In this document: positions 8,650 to 18,219 of the stretch, piece by piece | Layout of the letters: every line of letters begins with the position of its first letter | Numbering within the stretch: position 1 is the first letter of the stretch | Origin: Thermosynechococcaceae cyanobacterium Okahandja | GTDB lineage: Bacteria > Cyanobacteriota > Cyanobacteriia > Thermosynechococcales > Thermosynechococcaceae | Assembly (NCBI GenBank): GCA_041530395.1 | Contig: CP136945.1 | Span: forward strand, 1,054,001 to 1,118,000 | Reading direction: 5' to 3' | Length of the DNA stretch: 64,000 bases | Translations under genes and position numbers: made by a program | Notes under the pieces: generated by a model | Told to the model about the DNA's origin: nothing | Seen by the model: the letters and a program-made list of their open reading frames with translations, nothing else | Databases searched by the model: none

Positions 8650-8776
8650 AGTAAATCTTGGACTCATTGTAAACTGGACTACAGAGCCACCGTGGGTGAC
8701 CCCTTTTGTCTTACCCCGAAGTCGGCCAATTATTCAAGGGATTTCACCAGTTGGCTGCCGACAGCGGCCTGAACCA

Positions 8777-9421
8777 CTACCACGTCCGCGGTTGAAACGC
8801 TGGATCATTGAGAATTTCGATGCCATCCCCCGACTGTGCCAACACAAATAAGCCTTGCCGATAGGCATAGCGAGCGACCTCCGGCGGCACAACCATACCC
8901 GCAACTGCCCCATGAATTTTGGTGGACTGGTACTGGTGGGCAAGGCGCTTGAACTTGCGGATGCGCTCAAGGTGCTCGTCCACGTCGCTTTGACTCAGTT
9001 TGCTTTTGACTTCCACCAGAATCGCTTCATCGCTGTTAACCAGCAGTAGATCAATTTCAATACTGTCATTGTTATCCTGTAGGATGACTTCGCCATAGAG
9101 TTGGGATACGGCAATCCCCCGCTCTTGAAAGAGGCGCAATGCCGCCGGGCGAACTTGCCACTCCACAAATTCACCGAGGCGGTTACCTAATTTGCCAATT
9201 TGTTGATTAAGCTGACGTGCCTGTTCTTTGAGGAAGCGTTCAGTCTCCTGAAAGCGATGCTCCGTTTCCTGAGCTTTCTCCCTCAGGAGGCGTTCAGTTT
9301 CATGAAAGCGATGTTCTGTTTCCTGAGCCTGCTCTCTCAGGAGGCGTTCAGTCTCTTTTTGAGCTTGTAATAGCTCCCCCAGTAACCGCCAAACGTCATC
9401 GGCTGTTCGTGCTTCTGTCAT
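8777..9421 (-). CDS. Coiled-coil protein with a PD-(D/E)XK nuclease-like domain (DUF3782 type)
   Basis: 214 residues. Residues ~10-80 form a charged coiled coil built from an 18-residue unit (LLREQAQETEHRFHETER) repeated twice and a third partial copy. The C-terminal ~120 residues look like a restriction-endonuclease fold: IEIDLLLVNSDEAILVEVKSKL provides D...ExK, the active-site signature of PD-(D/E)XK proteins. Cyanobacteria carry many such proteins; their function is not known. I infer nucleic-acid binding or cleavage only from the fold. It lies between the PhoX-like gene and the purK operon on the same strand. Confidence 0.65.
   Translation of the reverse strand: MTEARTADDVWRLLGELLQAQKETERLLREQAQETEHRFHETERLLREKAQETEHRFQETERFLKEQARQLNQQIGKLGNRLGEFVEWQVRPAALRLFQERGIAVSQLYGEVILQDNNDSIEIDLLLVNSDEAILVEVKSKLSQSDVDEHLERIRKFKRLAHQYQSTKIHGAVAGMVVPPEVARYAYRQGLFVLAQSGDGIEILNDPAFQPRTW
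9236..9343 (-). repeat. 54-bp in-gene tandem repeat encoding the coiled coil
   Basis: Two adjacent 54-bp units encode 18 residues each (residues 27-44 and 45-62 of the nuclease-like protein) and a partial third unit follows. The DNA is nearly identical between units (CTCAGGAGGCGTTCAGT recurs), so copy number could change by slippage without breaking the frame. Confidence 0.7.
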
Positions 9422-9470
9422 GGGTGTATCCTTGCCCCTGATTGGTCTAGGTATAGTCGAGTAGGAACCT

Positions 9471-10496
9471 CTAGTCTGTGATCCGCGGATCTGCCCATCT
9501 CAATAATAAGTCTGCCAAGAGGTTGCCAATTATTAGCATCACTGCCCCCATCATTAAGCTGGCCATGACGACGTAAATATCTTGGGCGGTGACAGCTTGA
9601 AAAATTAAGCGCCCTAACCCCGGCCAATTAAAGAAAAATTCGGCAATAAAGGCACCGCTGAGCAAGCTCGCAAATTCAAACCCGAGTAGGGTAATGAGGG
9701 GGTTAATGGCATTGCGCAGGGCGTGGACATAAATCACGCGGGATTCTGGTAACCCTTTGGCGCGAGCGGTTTGAATATAGTTTTGCCGCAGCACGTCTAG
9801 TAAGTTCCCCCGCATTAACCGCTGTAGCCCGGCAAAACTGGTAAGGGTCAAGGCTAAGGTGGGCAGCACCAGGTGCCAGCCAATATCGAGGACTTTGCCC
9901 ATCCACGGTAGATCGTCGTAGTAGAGGCTGGTCATACCGCCGACGGGAAACAGGGGCGTACTCTGGGCTAAAAAGAGCAGCAGCAGCGCCGTAATAAAGC
10001 TGGGAAAGCCTTGGCCAACGTAGCTGATGATTCGCAGCAGGCGATCGCTCCAGCGATTTTGGTTGACGGCAGCCCAAATCCCCAAGGGAATGGCCAGTCC
10101 CCACGTCAGCAAAATAGAACTTAAGGACAGCAGCAGTGTTGCCGGTAAGCGTTCCCACAGTAGGGAGGCAACAGAGCGTTGATAGATAAAACTGGTGCCA
10201 AAATTACCGTGGCGAATAATTTGCCACAACCACCGCAGGTACTGCTCAACGGGCGACTTATCGAGGCCAAACTGCCGCTCGAGTTCCCGCAATCGCTCTA
10301 GGGAAATTTGGGGATCCGCTTTCAGGTTGTCAAGATAGTTGCCGGGCGCCAACTGCATAATGGCAAAGCTAAGGGCTGAGGCCAACACTAGCGTGATCAG
10401 GGCTTCCCCTAATCGCTTCAGGACTAAACGGGTGGTGTGATTTTGATACCAGTCTTGAATGTGGCGGCCAACAGTATTGAGTGTTCCAGTCCCCAT
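9471..10496 (-). CDS. Dipeptide/oligopeptide/nickel-type ABC transporter permease (DppB family)
   Basis: 341 residues with six transmembrane helices. The pattern is that of DppB/OppB permeases: a helix with FAIMQLAPGNYLDNLKADP, a long loop (RLRELERQFGLDKSPVEQYLRWL), HGNFGTSF, then the EAA-type loop ARAKGLPESRVIYVHALRNA that contacts the ATPase. The gene is the last of a tightly packed set with purK, a beta-propeller protein and DUF2103; only 3 nt separate it from the DUF2103 stop. No DppC, ATPase or binding-protein gene is adjacent, so its partners must be encoded elsewhere. The substrate is unknown. Confidence 0.88.
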   Translation of the reverse strand: MGTGTLNTVGRHIQDWYQNHTTRLVLKRLGEALITLVLASALSFAIMQLAPGNYLDNLKADPQISLERLRELERQFGLDKSPVEQYLRWLWQIIRHGNFGTSFIYQRSVASLLWERLPATLLLSLSSILLTWGLAIPLGIWAAVNQNRWSDRLLRIISYVGQGFPSFITALLLLFLAQSTPLFPVGGMTSLYYDDLPWMGKVLDIGWHLVLPTLALTLTSFAGLQRLMRGNLLDVLRQNYIQTARAKGLPESRVIYVHALRNAINPLITLLGFEFASLLSGAFIAEFFFNWPGLGRLIFQAVTAQDIYVVMASLMMGAVMLIIGNLLADLLLRWADPRITD

Positions 10497-10499
10497 GGG

Positions 10500-10793
10500 C
10501 TATTTTGTACTTAAAACGGTGGCGATCGCGGCCTTGAGTTCTGCCTCGCTCAGGCGCGTGATGACAAAAACCTCTTGCACGGTTTTACCACGGCGGGCAA
10601 TGACCTTGAAGCCCCCCTTAATGGGTACCGAAACCCGCAGGTGCAAGTGGGGCGATTTACCTTTGACCGGCGCAATGACCCCCGGCGTTAGGGTGGTAAT
10701 GCCCGCCACCTTCGCCAGCTTTTCCAAGACTGGAATGAGTCCTTCGATGTGGGTAGAGTGATTCAGAACAACTCGACCAGTTGCCGTCGCCAT
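10500..10793 (-). CDS. DUF2103 family protein
   Basis: 97 residues from the ATG at 10793, which overlaps the upstream stop in TAATG; a start 4 codons further up is possible. It begins MATATGRVVLNHSTHIEGLIPVLEKL, which I recall as the DUF2103 signature (predicted metal-binding, His residues in NHSTHI). It is basic and without membrane segments. The overlap points to translational coupling with the beta-propeller protein gene. Function unknown. Confidence 0.75.
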   Translation of the reverse strand: MATATGRVVLNHSTHIEGLIPVLEKLAKVAGITTLTPGVIAPVKGKSPHLHLRVSVPIKGGFKVIARRGKTVQEVFVITRLSEAELKAAIATVLSTK

Positions 10794-12343
10794 TAGGGTA
10801 ACCACCGTGCTTGTAATCCGGGCGCCAAGGGTTCTGGCATCCCCACCGTCATCTTATCCTGATTTAATTCTAGGGGAAACAACCAAATCTGGTGCTGTTG
10901 TGGCGGCACTTGTTCAGGGGGTGAGGGGGGTTCGCTGCGATCAGGGCTGGGGAGAGCCGCTAAGGGGTCGGTATCGGCCACCTCAGGTGCTGTCTCCCCA
11001 TAAAGATCGCTGTTGTCGATGACCGCAGGGGTTGACCGTCCCTCGGCGTAGTCCACTGCAAGGGTGCGGCCATCGGGGGCTAAACTCAGGTACAAGTCCT
11101 GCTGGGGATCAAAGTCTTTGAGCTTGTACAGTTGCTTAGTTTTCAGGTCAAAGAGTCCTAGGTAGGGAACTTCACGGTAGGTACCCTCCCCTTCAATGCG
11201 AGTCAGAATGGCGTAAAGGTAGTCACCCTTGGGATCAAACTGGGCAGCAATGATTGAGCCATTCACCGTTAATAGCTCTTCATGGGTACCAAAGATATTC
11301 ACTACATAGAGCGATCGCGAAAAATTGGGGTTAAACTTAACCACTGCTACCTTACGGCCATCGCGACTAAAGTCTAGGACCATGCCGTACTGAGGCAAAA
11401 AGTCAAACGCTGTTTCTTCTTGGCCGGGCACCAAGGGCACAATGGCCAAGCCCTGCCCTTGAGCAATGATCAGATGCTGATTGTCAGGGGCAATCCGAAA
11501 GTCACCAGCAGCGGCTTGGTTGAGGCGGCGGGGCTGAAAGTTTTCATCCAATAGCCACAGGGAACTGTCCATGGGCTGTAAGCGATTCACCCGCTGCACG
11601 ACAATTTTGCTGCCATCGTTGGCCAGTTGAAAGCGCAGATTCTGGTACTCGCTGTTATCTAGAATTAAGGACAGTTCCCCAATGGGGCGTGGTTGGCGGG
11701 GTGTGCTATCCGGTGCATTAAAGTGCAGCCCGGTCGTCACGGTATAGAGTTGGGGGTCAAAGCCCATCTGCTCGCCCCGTTCCCCGGCACTAAAGAGAAT
11801 GCGATCGCCCGCCGGATAAGGCTGAAAATCAAACACACGCAAATTGGGCGGGCTGAGAAAGGTCTTTTGCTGGAGGGTAAGGTTATAGAGAATCAGTCGC
11901 CCTTCTTCCACTCCAGAGCCAAGATAGACAAGGACGCGATCGCGACTGCGGAATTGCCCCTGAAAGGCTTGCATCGGTTTCCCTTGGGGTACCGACACAG
12001 CATTGTCTAACGAGAGTTGAAAGGTTTGGCCGTAGGGAATCGGCTCGGTGAGGGTGTAGGCAAAGCGCCGCCCCGACCAGCTTGCTTTACCGGCAAGGGG
12101 TGGCTCAATTTTAAGGTGTGCCGCCACCGAAGACCAATCCATTAGCCGATTAAAGGCCAAAATAAAGGCACGATCCTCAGCGCCAATATCACGGTTTTGC
12201 CACGTAAAGTAACGTACTTGGGCGTAGGTGCGATCGCCCCCCCACAGGAGCAACAACGTCAGCAGCCCTGCCACAGCCATGACACTCAGGGCAGCCTTAT
12301 CAAGGGGTTGAGGGAAGGACAAGCGCGGAGGGTGAGGACGCAT
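10793..12343 (-). CDS. Membrane-anchored beta-propeller (TolB/WD40-like) protein
   Basis: 516 residues from the ATG at 12343, which overlaps the purK stop in TAATG; a GTG two codons upstream is the alternative. Residues ~20-40 form a single membrane anchor. Residues ~45-130 look like an Ig-like domain (FILAFNRLMDW, TLTEPIPYGQTFQLSL). The rest contains repeated blades with phrases such as YPAGDRILFSAG, FSRDGRKVAVVKFNP and LAPDGRTLAVDY, the pattern of TolB/PD40 propellers. The end is acidic and proline-rich before a final hydrophobic stretch. It is probably periplasmic. No catalytic motif is visible; a scaffold or binding role is inferred. Confidence 0.6.
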   Translation of the reverse strand: MRPHPPRLSFPQPLDKAALSVMAVAGLLTLLLLWGGDRTYAQVRYFTWQNRDIGAEDRAFILAFNRLMDWSSVAAHLKIEPPLAGKASWSGRRFAYTLTEPIPYGQTFQLSLDNAVSVPQGKPMQAFQGQFRSRDRVLVYLGSGVEEGRLILYNLTLQQKTFLSPPNLRVFDFQPYPAGDRILFSAGERGEQMGFDPQLYTVTTGLHFNAPDSTPRQPRPIGELSLILDNSEYQNLRFQLANDGSKIVVQRVNRLQPMDSSLWLLDENFQPRRLNQAAAGDFRIAPDNQHLIIAQGQGLAIVPLVPGQEETAFDFLPQYGMVLDFSRDGRKVAVVKFNPNFSRSLYVVNIFGTHEELLTVNGSIIAAQFDPKGDYLYAILTRIEGEGTYREVPYLGLFDLKTKQLYKLKDFDPQQDLYLSLAPDGRTLAVDYAEGRSTPAVIDNSDLYGETAPEVADTDPLAALPSPDRSEPPSPPEQVPPQQHQIWLFPLELNQDKMTVGMPEPLAPGLQARWLP

Positions 12344-13500
12344 TAGCACAAGGAGACAGGCACACTAGCACCATACCAGATGGCTTCGATCTGCTGAATC
12401 ATGGCCGCTGCTGCATCGGGGCAATCCAAGAGAACCGTTAGGTGCCCCAGCTTACGACCCGCATAGGCGTTCTTTTTACCATACCAGTGTAAGTGCGCTT
12501 CTGGCAGTGCTGCTAAGGCCGCACATTTGGCGCTGTAATCTACCGTGGCCTCTAACCCGAGTAAATTCACCATGACCGCCGCCGGACAGTGCATTGCCCC
12601 ACTGCCAAGGGGTTGACCACTCACGGCTCGCAGATGTTGCGCAAACTGGCTCGTGACACAGGCATCAATGGTGTAGTGGCCAGAATTGTGGGTGCGGGGA
12701 GCAATTTCATTCACGAGGACATCGCCCGCAGCTGTTAAAAAGAGCTCGATGCCAAAGACCCCTACCGCATCTAGGGCGTTGAGGATCTGAGTGGCTATCG
12801 CTTCGATCTGCTGGCAAATGGCGGTGGCAATAGGTGCCGGAGCAATGACACGCCGACAAATGGCATCCACCTGCTGGGTTTCAACCACCGGATAAAGAAC
12901 CAGCTCACCCCGGGGCGATCGCGCCACCATAATGGCCAACTCTTTGGTGTAGGGCACCAAGGCTTCCGCCAGAAAGTGCTGTGGCGGTATCTCGGGCCAC
13001 CGCTGCCAAAACTGCTGCCACTGCGCCTCAGTACGAATGATGAACGTACCTTGGCCATCGTAGCCGTGGCGACAGGCCTTGATGACGCAAGGCGCTGCGG
13101 TTGACCACTCCTCTAGGTAAGCAAAGGCCGGCACCGGAATCCCTAACTGTTGCAAAAAGCACCGTTGCTGATACTTATCGAGGAGGGGCGCTAAAGACGA
13201 CAGGGTGGGATAAAAGCAAACCCCCTGGCGCACCAGAGCTTGCAGTGCCACCAGATCAACAAATTCGTTCTCGAAGGTAATCACTTGGGTATGCGCCGCC
13301 AACTGCGCGGTGGCCCCAACATCACTGATGTCAGCGTAGATGACACCGGCCGCAGTCGCTACTGCCGGATCGCTGGGGTGGGGGGTTTGCACCCACAGCC
13401 GCATCCCTAGGTCCTGAGCTGCTCGCCCCATCATCCATGCCAATTGACCGCCGCCAATGACACCAATGCTAGGGGCAGCGCCTTCCTCTGAGTTCACCAT
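12343..13500 (-). CDS. purK: N5-carboxyaminoimidazole ribonucleotide synthase
   Basis: 385 residues from the ATG at 13500 (MVNSEEGAAPSIGVIGGGQLAWMM). An ATP-grasp enzyme of purine biosynthesis that turns AIR, bicarbonate and ATP into N5-CAIR. The sequence has the N-terminal dinucleotide-like loop GVIGGGQLAWM, the ATP-grasp pieces PCVIKACRHGYDGQGTFI and ELAIMVARSPRGEL, and VNEIAPRTHNSGHYTIDACVTSQFAQHLRA near the C-terminus. It is the first gene of the four-gene operon running to the ABC permease. Its pathway partner purE is 11 kb away at 24749. Confidence 0.95.
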   Translation of the reverse strand: MVNSEEGAAPSIGVIGGGQLAWMMGRAAQDLGMRLWVQTPHPSDPAVATAAGVIYADISDVGATAQLAAHTQVITFENEFVDLVALQALVRQGVCFYPTLSSLAPLLDKYQQRCFLQQLGIPVPAFAYLEEWSTAAPCVIKACRHGYDGQGTFIIRTEAQWQQFWQRWPEIPPQHFLAEALVPYTKELAIMVARSPRGELVLYPVVETQQVDAICRRVIAPAPIATAICQQIEAIATQILNALDAVGVFGIELFLTAAGDVLVNEIAPRTHNSGHYTIDACVTSQFAQHLRAVSGQPLGSGAMHCPAAVMVNLLGLEATVDYSAKCAALAALPEAHLHWYGKKNAYAGRKLGHLTVLLDCPDAAAAMIQQIEAIWYGASVPVSLC

Positions 13501-13761
13501 GCAACCCTTAAGGCACAACCTAGCTATTGTCGTACGTTTGGGTGGCCGATTTCTAGGTGGAGGCGATCGCTTCGCTGCAAGAATAAATCAGTAAAGAAAA
13601 ATAAATAGAGATTGCCAATTATTTAGTTTTGAAAACAAGAATTTAAATCACTGCCGTTTTCCCGAGGGAAACTCTACATTAGTGCTTAAGCCCTTGCATT
13701 TTTATTTCAATTGTTAAGGGTTTGTTATTTGTTCGTCATTTATATTGGATTCATTGCAACT
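13501..13761 (+). promoter_or_regulatory. psbA upstream region and leader
   Basis: 261 nt between divergent purK and psbA. It is AT-rich after a GCGATCGC. A short perfect hairpin TTTCCC-GA-GGGAAA lies at 13658-13671 and CCCTT/AAGGG flanks an AT-rich stretch at 13691-13720. I could not settle on a single -35/-10 pair, so no promoter box is assigned. The last ~100 nt are probably the untranslated leader. Confidence 0.4.
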
Positions 13762-14844
13762 ATGACTACGACTCTCCAGCGCCGCGAGGGCGCAAATGCG
13801 TGGGAGCGGTTTTGCAATTGGGTCACCAGCACCGATAACCGCCTCTATGTGGGCTGGTTTGGTGTGATCATGATCCCCACCCTGCTGGCCGCAACCATCT
13901 GTTTTGTCATTGCCTTTGTCGCGGCTCCTCCGGTTGACATCGACGGTATCCGTGAACCCGTTTCCGGCTCGTTGATCTACGGCAACAACATCATCACTGG
14001 TGCGGTTGTGCCTTCGAGCAACGCCATTGGTCTGCACTTCTACCCCATCTGGGAAGCCGCTTCCCTTGATGAGTGGCTCTACAACGGTGGCCCTTACCAG
14101 CTCATTATTTTTCACTTCCTGCTGGGTGCCTCCTGCTACATGGGTCGCCAATGGGAACTGAGCTACCGGCTTGGGATGCGTCCTTGGATTTGCGTGGCCT
14201 ACTCTGCCCCCTTGGCCTCGGCCTTTGCGGTGTTCTTGATCTATCCCCTTGGTCAAGGCAGCTTCTCCGATGGGATGCCCCTCGGTATCTCCGGTACCTT
14301 CAACTTCATGATTGTGTTCCAAGCGGAGCACAACATCCTGATGCACCCCTTCCACCAGTTGGGTGTGGCTGGTGTCTTTGGTGGCGCTCTGTTCTCCGCC
14401 ATGCACGGTTCGCTGGTGACCTCCAGCCTGATTCGTGAAACCACCGAAACCGAGTCGCAAAACTACGGCTACAAATTTGGTCAGGAAGAAGAGACCTACA
14501 ACATCGTGGCTGCCCACGGTTACTTTGGTCGCCTGATCTTCCAATACGCCAGCTTCAACAACAGCCGTGCGCTGCACTTCTTCTTGGCTGCGTGGCCGGT
14601 GGTGGGCATCTGGTTCACCGCCCTTGGCATCAGCACCATGGCCTTCAACCTGAACGGGTTCAACTTCAACCACTCGGTGATTGATTCCAAAGGGAATGTG
14701 ATCAACACTTGGGCGGACATCATCAACCGTGCCAACTTGGGGATGGAAGTGATGCACGAGCGGAATGCTCACAACTTCCCGCTTGACTTGGCCAGTGCGG
14801 AGTCTGCGCCTGTGGCCATGATTGCCCCGAGCATCAACGGCTAA
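13762..14844 (+). CDS. psbA: Photosystem II D1 protein
   Basis: 360 residues starting [17 protein letters not shown] at the ATG at 13762; an in-frame start 17 codons upstream would add residues foreign to D1. All redox ligands are in place: Tyr161, Asp170, Glu189, His190, His198, His215, Ser264, His272, His332, Glu333, His337, Asp342 and the processing site after Ala344. D1 carries P680, pheophytin, QB and most Mn4CaO5 ligands in the thylakoid membrane. Residue 130 is Gln, the form usual in low-light D1; Ser212 and Ala270 are also present. Only one copy lies here. A terminator follows. Confidence 0.98.
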   Translation: MTTTLQRREGANAWERFCNWVTSTDNRLYVGWFGVIMIPTLLAATICFVIAFVAAPPVDIDGIREPVSGSLIYGNNIITGAVVPSSNAIGLHFYPIWEAASLDEWLYNGGPYQLIIFHFLLGASCYMGRQWELSYRLGMRPWICVAYSAPLASAFAVFLIYPLGQGSFSDGMPLGISGTFNFMIVFQAEHNILMHPFHQLGVAGVFGGALFSAMHGSLVTSSLIRETTETESQNYGYKFGQEEETYNIVAAHGYFGRLIFQYASFNNSRALHFFLAAWPVVGIWFTALGISTMAFNLNGFNFNHSVIDSKGNVINTWADIINRANLGMEVMHERNAHNFPLDLASAESAPVAMIAPSING

Positions 14845-14880
14845 TTTCTTCAGAGTTGATGCTCTAAACGCTACTGTGAA

Positions 14881-14910
14881 CCGCCTCTCTTAGGAGGGGC
14901 GGCTTTCTGT
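14881..14910 (+). terminator. Rho-independent terminator of psbA
   Basis: CCGCCTCT (14881-14888) pairs with AGGGGCGG (14895-14902), one G-U pair included, followed by CTTTCTGTTT. It lies 37 nt after the psbA stop and before queG. Confidence 0.8.
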
Positions 14911-14927
14911 TTGGACGGATACCTCCT

Positions 14928-15902
14928 ATGCCAACCCTGACCGCCGCCAGCCTGAAGGACTACGCCTATCATCTTGGGTTTCATCATGTGGGCATTGTGG
15001 ATCTGCGCTGTTACTCGGATAACCATCCTTCCGGTACAGCCGCCCTGCAACGCTGGTTATCGCAGGGGTATCAGGCGGATATGGACTGGATGAGTACGCC
15101 GCGGCGGCAAAATTTGCAGGCGGTGCTCCCCGGGGCGCAGTCGTTAATTGCCGTTGCCCTCAATTACTTTGTGGCGGATTCGCCACGGCAGGCTGAACAG
15201 GGGAAGATTGCCCGCTACGCATGGGGGCGCGATTACCATCGGGTGGTGGGGAGCCGCCTTAAGGCGCTGGGTCAGTGGTTGCAGCAGCAGGTGCCTGAGA
15301 TCAGCTATCGCTGGTATGTGGACACCGGCCCTGTGCAGGATAAGGTATGGGCGGAGCAGGCGGGCATTGGCTGGATTGGCAAGCACAGTAATGTGATTTC
15401 CCGTCGCTATGGTTCATGGATTGTTTTAGGTGAGCTAATTACAACGCTGGCGCTGGAGGGCGATCGCCCCCACCTGAATCACTGCGGCACCTGTAGCCGC
15501 TGTTTAGAGGCCTGTCCGACGGGAGCCATTGTGGAACCCTACGTGGTGGATGCCAACCGTTGTATTGCCTACCACACCATTGAAAACCGCCAACCCGAGC
15601 TACCGCCAGCAATGGCTGCCAACCTAGAGGGATGGGTGGCTGGCTGTGATATTTGCCAAGAGGTGTGCCCATGGAACCAGCGTTTTGCCCAGCCCACAGA
15701 TATTGATGACTTTGCGCCGCGATCGCCCCTGCTGAAAACCAGTCTAGAACAACTGGCCACCCTCTCGGAGGCAGATTGGGATCAGTTGACCCGTGGCTCT
15801 GCCCTGAGGCGCATTAAGCCGGCACAATGGCACCGTAATGCCCAAGCCCTATTAAATCATCGGAAAACAGATGCTCCCGCCGCAGCAAGTTCACCGCCAT
15901 AG
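14928..15902 (+). CDS. queG: Epoxyqueuosine reductase
   Basis: 324 residues. QueG carries out the last step of queuosine synthesis in tRNA, reducing epoxyqueuosine with a cobalamin cofactor and two [4Fe-4S] clusters. Both ferredoxin-like cluster motifs are present: [16 protein letters not shown] with a following [15 protein letters not shown], and [12 protein letters not shown]. The N-terminal half ([41 protein letters not shown]) matches the cobalamin-binding part. It is slightly shorter than enzymes with C-terminal HEAT repeats, as is common. queF, an earlier step, is also in this window at 57494. Confidence 0.95.
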   Translation: MPTLTAASLKDYAYHLGFHHVGIVDLRCYSDNHPSGTAALQRWLSQGYQADMDWMSTPRRQNLQAVLPGAQSLIAVALNYFVADSPRQAEQGKIARYAWGRDYHRVVGSRLKALGQWLQQQVPEISYRWYVDTGPVQDKVWAEQAGIGWIGKHSNVISRRYGSWIVLGELITTLALEGDRPHLNHCGTCSRCLEACPTGAIVEPYVVDANRCIAYHTIENRQPELPPAMAANLEGWVAGCDICQEVCPWNQRFAQPTDIDDFAPRSPLLKTSLEQLATLSEADWDQLTRGSALRRIKPAQWHRNAQALLNHRKTDAPAAASSPP

Positions 15903-15940
15903 GAGAGACTGGAAGAGCACGGCGTGATGGAGATGTGCTG

Positions 15941-17431
15941 ATGTTTGATAAGCCCCTCAACCGTACCTACGAACGCCTGATGGCGGCGATCGCCAGCCTT
16001 AACTTGCTCATAGTGCTGTTTGACCTCACCTATATTCCGCTGCGGGATTTTTGGCTGTTGGGGAAAGTGCGCATCCCCTTGGTTCAACGCATTATTTACG
16101 TGCCCCAGCCCTTGGCCATTACCCCGCTGTACGACCCGATTAAAGGGATTGAACCCCACCGCGAAACGGAGCAGTACCTTGCCCTTGTGCGCCAACTCCG
16201 GCTCACGATTGAAACCGAAGGGGTAGAGGCTGCCGCTACCACCGCCCTCCTGGCAGAGTTACGAGAGCGCAGTGAGCAAATGGTGGATACCAATCCCTTT
16301 GCCTTGGCCAACAAAACGGGCACGCTTGAACGCATTAAGAACCTGATGCGGCTGAAGGTCTTTGGCAATCGGGATGCCTCGTCACGGCAGGCATTTCTGC
16401 GCTTTTGGAGTCCGGATTACATCAATGCCGAGAACTGGCAGGAAAACTTAAATTGGTTTGAGCAGCAGATTGCGCCCCTCATGGCCAGCAACTATTGGCG
16501 TGCCTACGGTGAAGACGGGAACTTTGTTAATCACTTTGATGTGATTGATGTTCCCTTTAACCTGCTGTTTTTTGTGGAGTTCTTGGCACGAACCTTTTGG
16601 CTGAGTCGGCAATATCGGGCGTACCATTGGCGGGATGCAATGCTGTGGCGCTGGTACGATGTCCTCCTCTTTTTCCCCTTTTGGTGGTTAGCGCCGACGT
16701 GGGCATGGCTACGGATTATTCCGGTGGCCATTCGCCTTGATCAGGCGGATGTGATTTGCCTCGATAGCCTTGAAGAGCAAGCCTCCCAGGGAGTGGTGGC
16801 CGCGATCGCCACGGATATTTCGGAAGTCGTGGTTTTGCAGGTGCTCAGTCAGCTTCAGAAGGCTATTCAGCGGGGGCAATTTAGCCGTTGGCTGCCCCGT
16901 GCCCAAGGGGTGGCTGCCGGTAATGATGTCGATGAACTCGGGGAAGTGGCTGCCTTGGTGGTACAGGTGGTGTTGTACCGCGTAATTCCGGAACTGCGCC
17001 CGGAAATTGAAGCCTTGGTGGCCTACAGTGTGGATCAAGTGTTTCGCCAAGCGCCTCCCTATCGCCGTCTCACGGAAATTCCGGCGCTACAGCAGTTACC
17101 GGCCCAGTGGCGGCAAGAGATTGCCAAACAAGTCACCGATCGCCTGCTACAGTTGCTTGAGCGCAGCGCTCACAGCCCGGCCAGCTTACCCCGCGAAGGT
17201 ACGCTTTTAGTGAGTCAACTGGCGCAAAAATTTGGCCAAACCCTAACCCATGAAATGCAGCGGGAGCAGGTGGGCAAAGCCATTCAGGATCTGCTGGTGA
17301 TGTGGCTAGAGGAACTCAAAGTGACGTTTGTGCGCCAGACCCATAGCGAGGGAATTGAAACCGTCCTCGATCAAACCCGTACCTTGCAGCAGGTTATTGA
17401 GCGGGATCTGCAGCAGCGCCACCCGTCCTGA
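15941..17431 (+). CDS. Conserved membrane protein of unknown function
   Basis: 496 residues from the ATG at 15941 (MFDKPLNRTYERLMAA); a GTG two codons upstream is possible. Hydrophobic segments lie near residues 15-35 and around 205-225 and 240-265 (FNLLFFVEFLARTFWL; LLFFPFWWLAPTWAWL). Between and after them are long polar regions, with a possible coiled coil in the last 150 residues. I do not recognise a named family, although similar proteins occur in cyanobacteria. It lies alone on this strand between queG and the convergent TauE/SafE gene. Confidence 0.6.
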   Translation: MFDKPLNRTYERLMAAIASLNLLIVLFDLTYIPLRDFWLLGKVRIPLVQRIIYVPQPLAITPLYDPIKGIEPHRETEQYLALVRQLRLTIETEGVEAAATTALLAELRERSEQMVDTNPFALANKTGTLERIKNLMRLKVFGNRDASSRQAFLRFWSPDYINAENWQENLNWFEQQIAPLMASNYWRAYGEDGNFVNHFDVIDVPFNLLFFVEFLARTFWLSRQYRAYHWRDAMLWRWYDVLLFFPFWWLAPTWAWLRIIPVAIRLDQADVICLDSLEEQASQGVVAAIATDISEVVVLQVLSQLQKAIQRGQFSRWLPRAQGVAAGNDVDELGEVAALVVQVVLYRVIPELRPEIEALVAYSVDQVFRQAPPYRRLTEIPALQQLPAQWRQEIAKQVTDRLLQLLERSAHSPASLPREGTLLVSQLAQKFGQTLTHEMQREQVGKAIQDLLVMWLEELKVTFVRQTHSEGIETVLDQTRTLQQVIERDLQQRHPS

Positions 17432-17451
17432 GCTAGGCAACGCTTGGCTGA

Positions 17452-18219
17452 CTAGCGATTGGCGAACATATACAGAAGGGCGACAATCACACTCACGCCA
17501 ACAACCACGAATCGCAGCAGCCGTGGCTTAACAAGGCGGGCCAGTTTACCGCCGATACCCCCGCCAAGCACCGCCGCGATCGCCATCACCAGTACCACCG
17601 GCCAGACCACCTGCCCGGAAAACACAAAAAATAAGGCGGCGGCACCATTCACGGCAAAGGCCACCGCCTGCTTCAGGCCATTCAGCCGCGTCAGGGTATC
17701 CTCTAGGAAACCCCCTAACACTGCCAAGAGAATCACACTCAGGCCAGCACCAAAGTAGCCGCCGTAGAGTGCCGCCAAGACGACCGGCGCGATCGCCCCC
17801 ACCGCCTCCGTCGCTCTTTCCCTTGCGGGCGGTTGGCGTTGCACTAACCAGCGCCGGACCGGGTCTTGCAGAGCCAAAAGGAGCGCCGCCAAAAGGATGA
17901 GGTAGGGCACCAGCCCATTAAAGAGTCGCTCACTGGTGGTCAGCAGGAGAATGCCCCCGCCAATGCCGCCCAACACACCACTGGGAATCAGTAGCCACAG
18001 CCGCTGCCCTTGACCACGCAGATCTCGACGTTGAGCCACGGTTGCCCCCAAGTACCCGGGCACCAAGGCCACCGTACTGGTAATGTTAGCGGCCACGGGT
18101 GGCACCCCCGCCGCAATCAGGATGGGAAAGCTAATGAGGGTGCCGCCCCCGGCAATGGCATTGATGAATCCTGCTCCAACTCCCGCAAGGGTAATGAGCA
18201 ACATTTCAATACCGCCCAT
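17452..18219 (-). CDS. TauE/SafE family membrane transporter
   Basis: 255 residues with about eight transmembrane helices. The first helix has [24 protein letters not shown] and the second repeat has [22 protein letters not shown], the paired Gly-rich motifs of the TauE/SafE (DUF81) family. Members export or import sulfonates, sulfite or other anions. The ATG follows the NTRC stop directly (TAAATG), so the two genes are almost certainly co-transcribed and translationally coupled. The substrate here is unknown; a sulfur compound is plausible because of the thiol-redox partner. Confidence 0.82.
   Translation of the reverse strand: MGGIEMLLITLAGVGAGFINAIAGGGTLISFPILIAAGVPPVAANITSTVALVPGYLGATVAQRRDLRGQGQRLWLLIPSGVLGGIGGGILLLTTSERLFNGLVPYLILLAALLLALQDPVRRWLVQRQPPARERATEAVGAIAPVVLAALYGGYFGAGLSVILLAVLGGFLEDTLTRLNGLKQAVAFAVNGAAALFFVFSGQVVWPVVLVMAIAAVLGGGIGGKLARLVKPRLLRFVVVGVSVIVALLYMFANR

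Noticed and set aside
13714-14772. A 352-codon ORF antisense to psbA
   Set aside because: It mirrors a conserved, high-GC3 gene and its translation is low-complexity (many His, Val, Gly) with no family likeness. It is a shadow of psbA.
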